From Rufibacter tibetensis (GTDB taxonomy: Bacteria; Bacteroidota; Bacteroidia; Cytophagales; Hymenobacteraceae), in assembly GCF_001310085.1 (NCBI RefSeq), contig NZ_CP012643.1:775001-839000 (forward strand): 64,000 nt of DNA, read 5' to 3'. The notes under the pieces were generated by a model, which saw only the letters and a list, made by a program, of their open reading frames with translations, did no database searches and had not been told where the DNA came from. Below, in pieces: positions 55,816 to 64,000 of this stretch. The first letter of the stretch is position 1. Each line of letters opens with the position of its first letter. The translations under genes and the position numbers were made by a program.

Positions 55816-55937
55816 AGGATTAAGTAGATAAATAGACGGAGATAATTCTGGTACTTATAAAATAGATTACAATAATACTAATAAAACAGCAAATTACAGT
55901 AGTAGCTTTAACAGTTTCTTAACCCATAACTTTATAA

Positions 55938-57218
55938 ATGATAGTTTACAAATTTGGAGGCGCCTCCGTAAAAGATGCCGTGGCATTCAGAAACATCTTC
56001 CACATCTTGTCCTTATTACAAGATCAGGAAAAGCCTGTGGTTGTAGTATCTGCCATGGGCAAGACTACTAATGCGCTGGAGCATACCTTCAAACTTGCCC
56101 ATCAGGGACTAAGCTATTCTGAGCCTTTACTGGAAATACAGCAGTACCATCAAAGCAATGTGCAGAATTTATTTCCTTCAGGTAATCACCCGGTATATAA
56201 AGCACTGCAAGAGCAATTTTCTTCTTTGGAAAACACGCTACAGCAGGTCAGGCCCCAGGAAGATTTTGATCAACAATATGATCAGGTAATCAGCGTGGGC
56301 GAGCTTCTGTCAAGCGTGATTCTTCACCACTTTTTAAGCAGCCAAGGATATCAGAATCACTGGCTAGATTGCCGGGAGTACGTCCGGACAGATGCTACCT
56401 GGCGTGAGGGTCGGGTAGACTGGGAACGGACCGAAAATCAGATTTCCCAACACTTGCCTTCTATTCTGGAGAACAGCCCCGTTATCACCCAAGGATTCAT
56501 TGGCGGCACTACAGACGGAAGCACCACCACACTAGGCCGCGAAGGCTCTGATTTTAGTGCCGCCATTTTCGCGTACTGCTTGCAAGCTGCCTCCCTAACC
56601 ATCTGGAAAGATGTGCCCGGCTTACTCAACGCTGATCCTAAGCTATTTAAGGATACCATAAGATACGAAGAAATTGCGTACCAAGAAGCAATTGAGATGG
56701 CTTATTATGGCGCTTCGGTCATTCATCCCAAAACCGTTCAACCCCTTGCCAAGCGCTGCATCCCCCTGCACGTGAAATCATTCCTGCACCCAGATAAGCC
56801 CGGCACCGTCATCTGGAACTGCCAGCACGACCGTATTGCACCCTCTTTTATCTTAAAGCAGAACCAATGTTTGCTCTCCTTCCACACCAAAGACTTCGGG
56901 TTTATCTCTGAGCAACACTTAAGCAGCATTTTCCAGGCCTTGAGCCAGCACCGCCTCAAGATTAACCTGATGCAGAATTCAGCTATTTCCTTCTCTACCT
57001 GCGTGGATGCAGACAAAACCCGAGTGGAAGCAGTGAGAGCACAGTTAGCAGATGAGTTTGTCATTTTATATAATGAGCCACTGCATCTGTTCACCATTAA
57101 GAACTACGACCAACCCAGCCTGGAAAAACTAACCCACGGCAAGGAGATTCTTCTGGAGCAGCGCAGCAGACAAACGTACCAGTTCATCTGCCGGCCTACC
57201 GGGGACTTTCCTCACTAA
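55938..57218 (+). CDS. lysC: aspartate kinase
   Basis: Phosphorylates aspartate, the entry to the Lys, Met and Thr pathways. The 426 residues start MIVYKFGGASVKDAVAFRNI, with the KFGGASV motif, VVVSAMGKTTNALEH, the substrate region ITQGFIGGTTDGSTTTLGREGSDFSA (kept in two motifs here: FIGGTTDGSTTTLGREGSD and DFSAAIFAY), and the ACT-like regulatory part from about residue 310 on. It lacks fused homoserine dehydrogenase, so it is monofunctional. It is divergent from fbp. It is followed by about 260 bp without a supported gene. Confidence 0.95.
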   Translation: MIVYKFGGASVKDAVAFRNIFHILSLLQDQEKPVVVVSAMGKTTNALEHTFKLAHQGLSYSEPLLEIQQYHQSNVQNLFPSGNHPVYKALQEQFSSLENTLQQVRPQEDFDQQYDQVISVGELLSSVILHHFLSSQGYQNHWLDCREYVRTDATWREGRVDWERTENQISQHLPSILENSPVITQGFIGGTTDGSTTTLGREGSDFSAAIFAYCLQAASLTIWKDVPGLLNADPKLFKDTIRYEEIAYQEAIEMAYYGASVIHPKTVQPLAKRCIPLHVKSFLHPDKPGTVIWNCQHDRIAPSFILKQNQCLLSFHTKDFGFISEQHLSSIFQALSQHRLKINLMQNSAISFSTCVDADKTRVEAVRAQLADEFVILYNEPLHLFTIKNYDQPSLEKLTHGKEILLEQRSRQTYQFICRPTGDFPH

Positions 57219-57383
57219 GGAAAAAGGCCTAAACAGCAATAATGGTCAAGGCAAAGCAGGTAGCCGCCTTTACGTTAAAAGCTGAAAGTGGTTTTATTGA
57301 AAGCGAAGGCCCGTCTTTTCCTTGGTGCTTTTCCAAAGGAAACTACTTCCACCCTAAGTTTAGCGGTTCTGTTTTTTTCTTTA

Positions 57384-57414
57384 TTGCAGGGTTAAAAGTG
57401 AGGCAGTACCTTTG
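57384..57414 (+). promoter_or_regulatory. candidate promoter of the 2-Cys peroxiredoxin gene
   Basis: TTG (57384-57386) and TACCTTTG (57407-57414) are 20 bp apart, an ideal Bacteroidota -33/-7 pair, 68 bp upstream of the ATG. It overlaps a small ORF (57242-57439) that I regard as spurious. Confidence 0.65.
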
Positions 57415-57482
57415 CACCCGCAAAAGCCTTTCTGGTTAGAAAAGCTTTGCTGGACAGTAACATTTAACATTCCCCGTAAAAC

Positions 57483-58112
57483 ATGGCAGTATTAGTAGGT
57501 AAAAAAGCACCATCTTTCAAAGCTACTGCGGTAGTAGATTTAGAGTTTGAAGAGGACTTTTCTTTAGATCAATACATTGGAAAACAACACGTATTGTTCT
57601 ATTTCTATCCAATGGACTTCACGTTTGTGTGCCCTACAGAAATCATCGCGTTTCAGGACCGTTTAGAAGAATTTACCCGTAAAGGCGTAGCCGTAGTGGG
57701 TTGCTCTACTGACTCGCACCAATCGCACTGGGCTTGGTTGAACACCCCACGTGAAAGAGGCGGTATTGAAGGCGTAACGTACCCATTAGTAGCCGATGCT
57801 ACCAAAACCATTTCTGCCAACTATGATGTGCTGGCTGGTCATTATGACTACAATGAGGAAGGCGAGATGATCTTTGTAGGTGAGCCAGTAGCTTACCGTG
57901 GTCTGTTCCTGATTGACAAACAAGGCATTGTGCGCCACCAGGTAGTAAATGACCTGCCACTTGGCCGTAGCATTGACGAAGCCCTTAGAATGGTAGACGC
58001 TCTGCAGTACTTTGAAGAAAAAGGCGAAGTTTGTCCTGCCAACTGGGAAGAAGGCAAAGAAGCCATGCAAGCTACCCACGAGGGAGTTTCTACTTACCTG
58101 GCTAGCCACTAA
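57483..58112 (+). CDS. typical 2-Cys peroxiredoxin (AhpC/Prx1 type)
   Basis: Cytosolic peroxidase reducing hydrogen peroxide and organic peroxides. The 209 residues start MAVLVGKKAPSFKATAVVD, with the peroxidatic Cys in PMDFTFVCPTEIIAFQD, the conserved Ser/His/Trp region STDSHQSHWAW, the catalytic Arg in AYRGLFLIDKQG and the resolving Cys in EVCPANWEEG near the C-terminus. The gene has a good promoter and its own terminator. No thioredoxin reductase or AhpF gene is adjacent. Confidence 0.95.
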   Translation: MAVLVGKKAPSFKATAVVDLEFEEDFSLDQYIGKQHVLFYFYPMDFTFVCPTEIIAFQDRLEEFTRKGVAVVGCSTDSHQSHWAWLNTPRERGGIEGVTYPLVADATKTISANYDVLAGHYDYNEEGEMIFVGEPVAYRGLFLIDKQGIVRHQVVNDLPLGRSIDEALRMVDALQYFEEKGEVCPANWEEGKEAMQATHEGVSTYLASH

Positions 58113-58130
58113 TTCACTCATCTCATCAAT

Positions 58131-58170
58131 AAAGAAAGGCTCCTGCATACATCAGGAGCTTTTCTTTTTA
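58131..58170 (+). terminator. Rho-independent terminator after the peroxiredoxin gene
   Basis: AAAGAAAGGCTCCTG (58131-58145) pairs with CAGGAGCTTTTCTTT (58153-58167) with one G-T wobble and a 7-nt loop, then T-rich sequence. Confidence 0.85.
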
Positions 58171-58241
58171 TACCCCAGCCCTTGCACCAACCTGTTTTGA
58201 ACGCGACTTTCTAATCTCTGCTGCATGCAGTAACCCCTTTC

Positions 58242-58275
58242 AGGCCTGTTTTCCCAATAATCGCCCTGAAAGAGC
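58242..58275 (+). repeat. dispersed palindromic intergenic element, copy 11 (expanded loop variant)
   Basis: GGCCTGTTTTCCC and a matching CGCCCTGAAAG on the far side, with a longer spacer; preceded by TTTCA. Confidence 0.3.
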
Positions 58276-58446
58276 AACTTCAAAGCAATTATTTTGCCTG
58301 CAGAATAGAAATAAGTTTTACTTTTTCACCTGGAAAAGTGGGTCGTCCTGTAAAGAAGGCAGTATATTTACTTCAGAGGCTATTCTTGGGTATGAGTGCA
58401 TCTGTTACTACCCCCCTGTTTTACTTGATATCAAACCCGGTAAGAA

Positions 58447-59703
58447 ATGTCAAAGATTCTTTATGAAGTAGGTGTGCGGGCCTATGGGCTAGGAGTACGT
58501 TTGGCAGCTCCCTTCCACCCTAAAGCAGCCCAGTGGGTAAATGGTCGCAAAGGAGTTTTTGAAGAAATAGGGCTAAAACTGCAGAACAACAAGGCCCCAG
58601 TGGCTTGGTTTCATTGCGCCAGTCTAGGTGAGTTTGAACAGGGCCGACCATTAATAGAAGCTTTCCGGGAGCGGTTTCCTGAGCACAAGATTGTTCTTAC
58701 CTTTTTCTCCCCATCTGGGTACGAAGTCCGGAAGAACTATGCTGGGGCGGATTTCATCTTCTACCTACCTTTAGACACCGCCGAAAACGCCCGCAGGTTT
58801 CTGCACCTGGTAAAACCACAGTTAGCCGTTTTTGTAAAATATGAGTTCTGGCATCACTACACCCATGCCTTACGGAAGCGCCACATTCCTTTATTTTCCA
58901 TCTCGGCTATTTTCAGATCCAATCAGGTTTACTTCCAGAAAACGGGAAGCTTTTACCGCCGCATCTTAGAACGCTTCACTCATATTTATACCCAAAACCT
59001 GGAATCGGCTCAGTTGTTGGCCAGTATTGACTTTACCAGGGTAAGCATGGCGGGTGATACGCGCGTAGACAGGGTTCTGCAAAACGCCAAAAACGCGGCA
59101 CCTATTCCTATTGCCCAAGCCTTCAAAGAGAATGCCCCCGTTATGGTAATTGGCAGCAGTTGGCCCGAGGACCTGAAAATACTCCTCCCCTTCATGCAGG
59201 ACCAACTGCCTAACCTCAAGTTCATCCTGGCCCCGCATGAGATCAAGGACAAGGAATTAACAGAGATTGAAGAACAGTTTCCAGGAAAAGCCATCCGGTA
59301 CTCACAGGCTGATCCTGCCTCAGTGGCTGGGTTCCGGATTCTGCTGATTGACAACATCGGCATGCTGTCCAGTTTATACCAATATGCCACCTATGCCTAT
59401 GTGGGTGGCGCCTTTGGGAAAGGCCTGCATAACACCCTGGAACCGGCGGCCTTTGGGCCTCCCATTTTCTTTGGGCCTAAGTATGAAAAATTTCAGGAGG
59501 CAATTGATCTGGTAGAGGCAGGTGCAGCTTTCTGCATTCGTTCCTCCCAAGACCTCAACAAGAAGGTGTCTAAATTCCAGGAACACCCCTCTTCTTTGGA
59601 AAAAGTTCGGTCCATAACTCAAAACTACTTGAAGAAACAGGCTGGGGCTACAGACCATATCTTAACATCTTTAGAATATTGGTTACCTTCGCGCAAGGTA
59701 TGA
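58447..59703 (+). CDS. kdtA: 3-deoxy-D-manno-octulosonic acid transferase (KdtA/WaaA)
   Basis: Transfers Kdo from CMP-Kdo to lipid A precursor in lipopolysaccharide synthesis, at the inner face of the cytoplasmic membrane. The 418 residues start MSKILYEVGVRAYGLGVRL (an amphipathic or membrane-associating helix) and show GT30 features: WFHCASLGEFEQGRPLIE with the catalytic Glu, the KYEFWHHYTHAL region, and AYVGGAFGKGLHNTLEPAAFG with the CMP-Kdo-binding segment. rsgA begins inside its stop codon (ATGA overlap). Confidence 0.93.
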   Translation: MSKILYEVGVRAYGLGVRLAAPFHPKAAQWVNGRKGVFEEIGLKLQNNKAPVAWFHCASLGEFEQGRPLIEAFRERFPEHKIVLTFFSPSGYEVRKNYAGADFIFYLPLDTAENARRFLHLVKPQLAVFVKYEFWHHYTHALRKRHIPLFSISAIFRSNQVYFQKTGSFYRRILERFTHIYTQNLESAQLLASIDFTRVSMAGDTRVDRVLQNAKNAAPIPIAQAFKENAPVMVIGSSWPEDLKILLPFMQDQLPNLKFILAPHEIKDKELTEIEEQFPGKAIRYSQADPASVAGFRILLIDNIGMLSSLYQYATYAYVGGAFGKGLHNTLEPAAFGPPIFFGPKYEKFQEAIDLVEAGAAFCIRSSQDLNKKVSKFQEHPSSLEKVRSITQNYLKKQAGATDHILTSLEYWLPSRKV

Positions 59704-60623
59704 CAGGGACAGTAGTAAAATCAACGGGCTCTTGGTATTTGGTTCGCGCTCACGCAGAGGGGCAGCTGTACAAATGCCGCCTGCGCGGAAAATTCAAGAA
59801 CAAAGGCTTAAAAGTAAGTAACCCAATTGCCGTAGGCGATGAAGTTACCCTGGAACCCGAGGGAGGCGAGCACCAAGGCGTCATCACCGATATCAAACCC
59901 CGCCGCAACTACATTATCCGGAAGTCTACCCACAAGGCGCACCATGCCCATATTGTGGCCTCTAACCTAGACCAGGCCTTTCTGGTAGTGACACTAGTGT
60001 CGCCGCGCACGTCTTTTGGTTTTATAGACCGTTTTCTGGTCACCGCTGAGGCGTATAGTATTCCGGCAACACTCCTCTTCAACAAACTGGATCTGTACGA
60101 TGGCGAAGCTCTCGGTTATCTGGAACAGGTCATGGGCCTGTATAAGCAAGTGGGCTACCCTTGTTTTCCTTGCTCGGCACAAACTGGTGAGGGCATTGCT
60201 GAAATTGAAGGCTTGCTCGCCGATAAAACCACCTTGTTTACGGGCCATTCCGGGGTAGGGAAAAGTACCTTGGTCAACTCCTTGGTACCCGACCTGGACA
60301 TCAAGACCTCAGAAATATCGGCATTCTCAGACAAAGGCGTGCACACCACCACCTTTGCTGAAATGTTTGAAGTGGGTGCCAACACGTACCTGATTGACAC
60401 GCCTGGCATTAAAGAACTGGGCGTGGTGGAAATGAAGAAGGAAGAAATTGGTCACTATTTTCCTGAAATGCGCGAACGGCTGAACAAATGCAAGTACCAC
60501 AACTGCGTGCACATCAATGAACCCGGATGTGCGGTGCAAGACGCCGTTAAAAAAGGAAAGATCGCCCTTCCCCGCTACGAAAGCTACCTAAGCCTCCTCC
60601 AGAACGACGACTCGCACCGGTAA
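59700..60623 (+). CDS. rsgA: small ribosomal subunit biogenesis GTPase RsgA
   Basis: Circularly permuted GTPase that checks maturation of the 30S decoding centre. From ATG 59700 (MTGTVVKSTGSWYLVRAHAE) it has 307 residues: an N-terminal OB fold, then G4 FNKLD, G5 CSAQTGEG, G1 GHSGVGKST, G3 DTPGIKELG, and the C-terminal zinc site with Cys/His in CKYHNCVHINEPGC. The ATG overlaps the kdtA TGA by the ATGA arrangement, supporting this start and translational coupling. A TTG at 59679 is in frame but less likely. Confidence 0.95.
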   Translation: MTGTVVKSTGSWYLVRAHAEGQLYKCRLRGKFKNKGLKVSNPIAVGDEVTLEPEGGEHQGVITDIKPRRNYIIRKSTHKAHHAHIVASNLDQAFLVVTLVSPRTSFGFIDRFLVTAEAYSIPATLLFNKLDLYDGEALGYLEQVMGLYKQVGYPCFPCSAQTGEGIAEIEGLLADKTTLFTGHSGVGKSTLVNSLVPDLDIKTSEISAFSDKGVHTTTFAEMFEVGANTYLIDTPGIKELGVVEMKKEEIGHYFPEMRERLNKCKYHNCVHINEPGCAVQDAVKKGKIALPRYESYLSLLQNDDSHR

Positions 60624-60633
60624 CCTCTGCTTC

Positions 60634-60663
60634 TGAACTGGTTTTCAGAAAAATACGCTTATA
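60634..60663 (+). repeat. dispersed palindromic intergenic element, copy 12
   Basis: GAACTGGTTTTCAGAAAAAT followed by ACGCTTATAA; preceded by TTCT. It occupies most of the short gap between the convergent rsgA and Nudix genes and may act as their terminator. Confidence 0.45.
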
Positions 60664-60669
60664 ACAAGG

Positions 60670-61227
60670 CTATCCTGCCCTGTTCTGGTGCTCTTCCAAC
60701 AGCGATAGAATATGCAGAAAGTGTTCTTGTAAAGGAATATAGTTCCTGCTAGGCGAAGTGCTTTGCAGGTCAGCCCGTAGCTTAGGCATTGAGAGATATT
60801 CCACCTCTTCCACTTCCTCCTGCTGAACGGTAAAATCTTCTGCGTTTAAGCTGGTATGGTAAAGAAAAATACCCGCGTGCTCCCTGTCCAGCAACCCCGC
60901 TTTTTCATCTTTCCCATCAATAGTGACTACTTTAACAAATTCAAGCTTCTCGGGCTGTACCGCAATTCCTAATTCTTCAGACAACTCCCGCACGGCACAG
61001 TCCAGATAGGTTTCTTCCGGGCCCAGGTGACCACCAATGCTGATGTCCCAGAGCGAGGGAAACAAGTCTTTAGATGAGCTCCGCCTATGGCAGAGGTAAC
61101 CCTTTTCTGGGTGCAACACGTAAATCTGCACTGTTCTGTGCCAATAGCCTATTTTATGAACTTCACGCCGAGATAGGTTCTGGAACAAAGGCTGGTTGAG
61201 CTGGTCAAAGGTGGCTAAATACTCCAT
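60670..61227 (-). CDS. Nudix hydrolase family protein
   Basis: The 185-residue protein has a Nudix box with the required spacing: Gly in GGHLGPEE, then the REL-x-EELG metal-binding helix (AVRELSEELGI), about residues 78-100. The N-terminal region (KIGYWHRTVQIYVLHPEKGYL and WDISIGGHL) is the layout of isopentenyl-diphosphate isomerase-like or Yfcd-type Nudix proteins. The substrate is unknown. It is convergent with rsgA, with a 46-bp gap containing a dispersed element. Confidence 0.88.
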   Translation of the reverse strand: MEYLATFDQLNQPLFQNLSRREVHKIGYWHRTVQIYVLHPEKGYLCHRRSSSKDLFPSLWDISIGGHLGPEETYLDCAVRELSEELGIAVQPEKLEFVKVVTIDGKDEKAGLLDREHAGIFLYHTSLNAEDFTVQQEEVEEVEYLSMPKLRADLQSTSPSRNYIPLQEHFLHILSLLEEHQNRAG

Positions 61228-61379
61228 GGTGTATTGTAAAGCGTAAAAATATTGTAACAGAACGTTCCACCTTTTCTTTCAATGAATTGAAAGTAGTTTT
61301 GGTGCTCTTTTTAGAAAATACCTGCTAGAGAGAAAGAGCGGCTGTAGTCTGGCATCGGCCGTGGGCTACAAAATTTACG

Positions 61380-61387
61380 TATCTTTG
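61380..61387 (+). promoter_or_regulatory. candidate -7 element of the cyclophilin gene (TATCTTTG)
   Basis: Matches TAnnTTTG, 66 bp upstream of the ATG. No clear -33 TTG at the expected spacing. Confidence 0.5.
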
Positions 61388-61453
61388 CAGGAAACGCTGC
61401 CACTATTAGCTGTAGCAGCGGTTTATTGAACCACAAAAGTACTTTTATTACTT

Positions 61454-61912
61454 ATGAAAACTGCAGAAATCCATACCCAAAAGGGCGTTATGAAAGTAGA
61501 ATTCTACGAGAAAGATGCCCCTAAAACAGTTGAGAACTTCACCAAACTGGCAAAAGACGGCTTCTATGATGGCCTTACTTTTCACCGTGTTCTTCCTGAT
61601 TTCGTGATACAGGGAGGTTGCCCTAACTCTCGCGAGGGCGCCAAAGGAATGGCCGGAACTGGTGGACCAGGTTACAAAATTGACTGCGAAATCTCAGGTG
61701 GAAACCAGTACCACGACCGTGGCGTGTTGTCAATGGCCCACGCTGGCCGCAACACCGGTGGCTCACAGTTCTTCATCTGCCATAGCCGCAATAACACCGC
61801 CCACTTAGACCGCAACCACACCTGCTTCGGGAAAGTGGTGGAAGGTTTGGAAGTAATTGATGCCATCAAAGCCGGTGATAGAATTGAGAAGATTGTAGTG
61901 AACGAAGCATAA
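61454..61912 (+). CDS. peptidylprolyl isomerase (cyclophilin type)
   Basis: Cytosolic proline isomerase that helps protein folding; no signal peptide is present. The 152 residues carry the cyclophilin core: [20 protein letters not shown], the catalytic Arg in [16 protein letters not shown], and the conserved [20 protein letters not shown] with [14 protein letters not shown]. It is a minimal single-domain bacterial cyclophilin. A terminator follows. Confidence 0.94.
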   Translation: MKTAEIHTQKGVMKVEFYEKDAPKTVENFTKLAKDGFYDGLTFHRVLPDFVIQGGCPNSREGAKGMAGTGGPGYKIDCEISGGNQYHDRGVLSMAHAGRNTGGSQFFICHSRNNTAHLDRNHTCFGKVVEGLEVIDAIKAGDRIEKIVVNEA

Positions 61913-61974
61913 AAAGGTATTGGCAGTCGGAACTTAGGTCCTGAGTTTGCCTCCTCCTTCAATAATTTGAATGA

Positions 61975-62008
61975 ATGGCCGGAAGACTTCTGTTTTCCGG
62001 TCATTTTT
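61975..62008 (+). terminator. terminator after the cyclophilin gene
   Basis: AATGGCCGGAA (61974-61984 approximately) pairs with TTCCGGTCATT with a G-T wobble and is followed by TTTTT-like sequence (T tract at 62003-62008). Confidence 0.75.
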
Positions 62009-62045
62009 CTAAAAAGTACCTTAAAGCCTTTAGGCTGACACCCCA

Positions 62046-62780
62046 TCAAAGCAAAAGCAGAAGAACCGAATAGGCAGTTGCGCCAATGAGAAAAGCGGAG
62101 AACTTGCTTTCCCGCTCTTCGGGCAGTTCTTCCTTTAACACATTGAGCACGACTCCTCCAGCCAGAAAAGCTAACAGCAAAGCGGTGGCTGCATCAGAGA
62201 TTTCCAAAAGCAAGCCCATCACCCACCCTACAGCCAAGGCGGTCACCAGCAACCAACGGCCTACGTGTTGGTAGCGTTTTTTGTGATGCTCACGCAGCCC
62301 GAAGTCATTGACCAGGAAATGCAAGGCCATGGCTACCCAGTAAAACAAAATTTCTGCTGCTGGTTGTTCTTCGCGTTTATGCAGAAGGTAGCCAATCAAA
62401 GCATTGTACAGCGCAAAGGACCCCATGTGCACCCAAAACACTGAAGCGGGTGTTTCATCACTATCCCCCTTTCCTCCTTTTCTGGTTTTGATGGCCATGC
62501 GCTCAATGCCGTAGAACATCACCAGCCCAATCAAAGACATGAGATACATATGGTGCTCTAAAAAATACAAGCCTTGGTTCTGGGCGGCTTTCTGCACATG
62601 CTCCTGGCCTTCCTGCAGTTCAGGGAAAAGGTGCAGGAACACATACGCCACTGATACCCCGCCAGCCCCAGACAGCCAGACACTCCTGGGCATCCCCTCT
62701 AAGAACTTTAGACGGTAGCCTAATAGGTGCACCATCATCAAGCCAAGCAAAGGAAGTAAGGTGACCAGAAAATCAGGCAT
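62046..62780 (-). CDS. polytopic membrane protein, ZIP-like pattern
   Basis: The 244-residue protein has about seven membrane helices and His/Asp/Glu residues in or near several of them: HLFPELQEG, LEHHMYLM, LHFLVNDFGLREHHKK and GVVLNVLKEELPEERESK. The final helix pair, GGVVLNVLKEELPEE then FSAFLIGA, resembles the last part of ZIP-family metal transporters, so a metal-transport role is possible, but the two HNxPEG-type motifs are not present. I keep it as hypothetical. The Mg-chelatase-type gene lies upstream on the same strand, separated by a strong terminator. Confidence 0.65.
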   Translation of the reverse strand: MPDFLVTLLPLLGLMMVHLLGYRLKFLEGMPRSVWLSGAGGVSVAYVFLHLFPELQEGQEHVQKAAQNQGLYFLEHHMYLMSLIGLVMFYGIERMAIKTRKGGKGDSDETPASVFWVHMGSFALYNALIGYLLHKREEQPAAEILFYWVAMALHFLVNDFGLREHHKKRYQHVGRWLLVTALAVGWVMGLLLEISDAATALLLAFLAGGVVLNVLKEELPEERESKFSAFLIGATAYSVLLLLL

Positions 62781-62831
62781 AGCGCAGGGTTATGGTGAGA
62801 TTATTAGTTACGTTGTACTTGAGACACCGCT

Positions 62832-62881
62832 AAAAAGTTAAAGCGCCCGTGACTGGTAGGCCACGGGCGCTTTAACTTTTT
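62832..62881 (-). terminator. 20-bp perfect hairpin after the Mg-chelatase-type gene
   Basis: AAAAAGTTAAAGCGCCCGTG (62832-62851) pairs exactly with the complementary arm at 62862-62881. The stem is closed by A and T tracts on either side. It is downstream of the minus-strand gene ending at 62910. Confidence 0.85.
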
Positions 62882-62887
62882 AATTTT

Positions 62888-62915
62888 GATCTGATTTTAG
62901 AAAAACAGCTTAGAA
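62888..62915 (+). repeat. dispersed palindromic intergenic element, copy 13
   Basis: GATCTGATTTTAGAAAAACA followed by GCTTAGAA; preceded by TTTT. Its right end overlaps the stop codon of the Mg-chelatase-type gene. Confidence 0.4.
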
Positions 62916-64000
62916 GCGGTCATTATCGTCATCATCGTCCTCGTCTTCGGTTAAGCTGAAGTCACCACCGGAGAACATGCTGCTAAGTAGGTCTTTGAAC
63001 TGAAGGCCAGCGATGAGACGGTTACGGGAGATAAGGCTGTACTCGGCCAAACCGTGTAGGCAGAACTCCATCCAGAAAAGGTGCTCCGTATCGCTTTGTG
63101 GGGTAGGCTGAAATTTATTCACTACTTCAGAAAGACCCGGCACCTGGTTCAGCTCGCGTTTGTATTCCGCGTCTGAGGCATCATTGAGCAAGTCAAGCGT
63201 ATGTCCGTCTGAGAACCAGGCCGTCACTTTCTTGTAAGGATCTTTCTCTTTCTGCTTTTTGAACTTGTCTGGGTCTGGGAAGTAGTGCAGGAACTGGGTT
63301 CTGATGGCTTTCCCCATCAATCGGTACGCCACTCCGCCAGCACCTTCCTGCTCACCTTCGTATACCAACTCCACTTTACCTGTCACGGCTGGTACCGCGG
63401 CCAGGAAATCAGCAATGCGGACGTGGGTTTGGGAATCAGCGTTAAGGAGCACGCGTCTTTCGGCAGCGCTTACCACGTTTTCATAAGCTGAGATAGTTAA
63501 GCGAGCCGACACGCCACTTTTGGCATCTACGTACTCGCTTTCACGGGCCTCAAACGCAATTTGCTCCACCAAGTCATGGATGAGTTCATGGCCAATTACT
63601 CGCTCTTTCTGCACCCGGGTAATACGCGCCTCCTGCTTGGTGATGCGCTTACCCGTCTCTATGTTTTTAGGATAGTGGGTGATAATCTGGCTGTCAATCC
63701 GGTCTTTGAGCGGCGTTACAATGGAACCCCGGTTGGTGTAGTCTTCAGGGTTAGCCGTGAATACGAACTGGATGTCCAGCGGAAGCCTGATTTTGAACCC
63801 TCTGATCTGTATGTCGCCTTCCTGCAAGATATTGAACAACGACACTTGGATACGGGCCTGCAAATCGGGTAATTCGTTGATCACGAAAATACCGCGATGC
63901 GCTCTCGGGATCAAACCAAAGTGGATCACGCGTTCATCTGAGTAAGGCAGTTTCAAAGTGGCTGCTTTGATGGGGTCCGCATCACCAATCAAGTCCGCCA
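62910..64000 (-). CDS. magnesium-chelatase subunit I-like AAA+ ATPase (partial, N-terminus beyond window edge)
   Basis: The visible 363 C-terminal codons contain the rear half of a ChlI/BchI-type AAA+ module: GIFVINELPDLQARIQVSLFN (Walker B/MoxR-like region with the ELP motif), LDIQFVFTANPEDYTNRG (sensor 1), LKDRIDSQI and the helical lid. A C-terminal domain of about 200 residues with an acidic Asp/Glu tail (DEDDDDDNDRF) follows. The reading frame is open to base 64000. The relative is a chaperone-like ATPase used with VWA-domain partners; chlorophyll synthesis is not expected here. Walker A is outside the window. Confidence 0.85.
   Translation of the reverse strand, partial: ADLIGDADPIKAATLKLPYSDERVIHFGLIPRAHRGIFVINELPDLQARIQVSLFNILQEGDIQIRGFKIRLPLDIQFVFTANPEDYTNRGSIVTPLKDRIDSQIITHYPKNIETGKRITKQEARITRVQKERVIGHELIHDLVEQIAFEARESEYVDAKSGVSARLTISAYENVVSAAERRVLLNADSQTHVRIADFLAAVPAVTGKVELVYEGEQEGAGGVAYRLMGKAIRTQFLHYFPDPDKFKKQKEKDPYKKVTAWFSDGHTLDLLNDASDAEYKRELNQVPGLSEVVNKFQPTPQSDTEHLFWMEFCLHGLAEYSLISRNRLIAGLQFKDLLSSMFSGGDFSLTEDEDDDDDNDRF

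Larger units (their letters stand above)
58113..58446. other. intergenic region between peroxiredoxin and kdtA
   Basis: Holds the peroxiredoxin terminator (58131-58167), a degenerate copy of the dispersed palindrome (58242-58275) and a weak -7-like TATATTTA (58363-58370) that may serve kdtA. No ORF is supported. Confidence 0.5.

Noticed and set aside
57242..57439. A 65-residue ORF between lysC and the peroxiredoxin gene
   Set aside because: It overlaps a well-formed -33/-7 promoter of the peroxiredoxin gene, and the composition is random-like.
62046..62780. Confident ZIP metal transporter call
   Set aside because: Only the last helices resemble ZIP; the HNxPEG-type metal motif is missing.

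Overview
This window looks like chromosomal DNA from a Bacteroidota bacterium of the order Cytophagales, most likely family Hymenobacteraceae (a Rufibacter, Nibribacter, Pontibacter or Hymenobacter relative). The evidence is type IX secretion genes (PorQ, PorT, PorE-like OmpA/PD40 proteins, and a secreted protease with a T9SS sorting domain), DUF families typical of the phylum (DUF5606, DUF6702, DUF6843), and Bacteroidota-type promoters (TAnnTTTG). Gene starts have little Shine-Dalgarno character, and GC is moderate (about 50%). The genus is inference from protein flavour; no rRNA or other taxonomic marker is present.

Layout. 0-9.8 kb: partial SDR oxidoreductase, small membrane protein, HslU, a lon-porQ pair, a PorE-like OmpA protein and a lipoprotein. 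10-15 kb: leftward dxr-rseP-DUF6702 and a GH3 protein. 15-22 kb: CHRD lipoprotein, OsmC, a 1-Cys peroxiredoxin, an Rrf2 regulator, DnaA, and a UshA-like nucleotidase split over two genes. 22-24.6 kb: two small unknown genes, CtlX and DUF72. 24.8-35 kb: both methylmalonyl-CoA mutase subunits and their chaperone MeaB, interrupted by a DUF6843 membrane protein, a large metzincin and a secreted propeller protein. 35-38.6 kb: XerD, AroQ, a class V aminotransferase and MarC. 38.6-42.5 kb: a large secreted sedolisin/subtilisin-like protease and a 1-kb AT-rich gap. 42.5-48.3 kb: RNase HI, TrmN6, an S41 protease broken by two frameshifts, a saccharopine dehydrogenase-like protein, cytidine deaminase, an esterase and a VOC protein. 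48.4-55.8 kb: SDR, PorT, UbiE, a second PorE-like protein, EngB, a lone TonB domain, DUF5606 and fructose-1,6-bisphosphatase. 55.9-64 kb: aspartate kinase, 2-Cys peroxiredoxin, KdtA-RsgA, Nudix, cyclophilin, a polytopic membrane protein and a truncated Mg-chelatase-type AAA ATPase.

Most genes are housekeeping: proteostasis (HslU, Lon, RseP, cyclophilin), envelope and T9SS, redox defence (two peroxiredoxins, OsmC), propionate/methylmalonyl-CoA metabolism, isoprenoids and aromatics, and ribosome assembly (EngB, RsgA). I see no phage, insertion sequence, CRISPR array, defence island, biosynthetic cluster, tRNA or rRNA.

Two signals are not explained by ordinary genes. One is a dispersed near-palindromic intergenic element (core TGTTTTC-n-GAAAACA, flanked by TTT on the left and AAA on the right), present in at least ten recognisable copies, apparently all in one orientation. 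The other is a set of unusually long, near-perfect hairpins (18-29 bp) between genes, especially convergent pairs. Neither reveals a new multi-gene system; the repeat family is the best lead.
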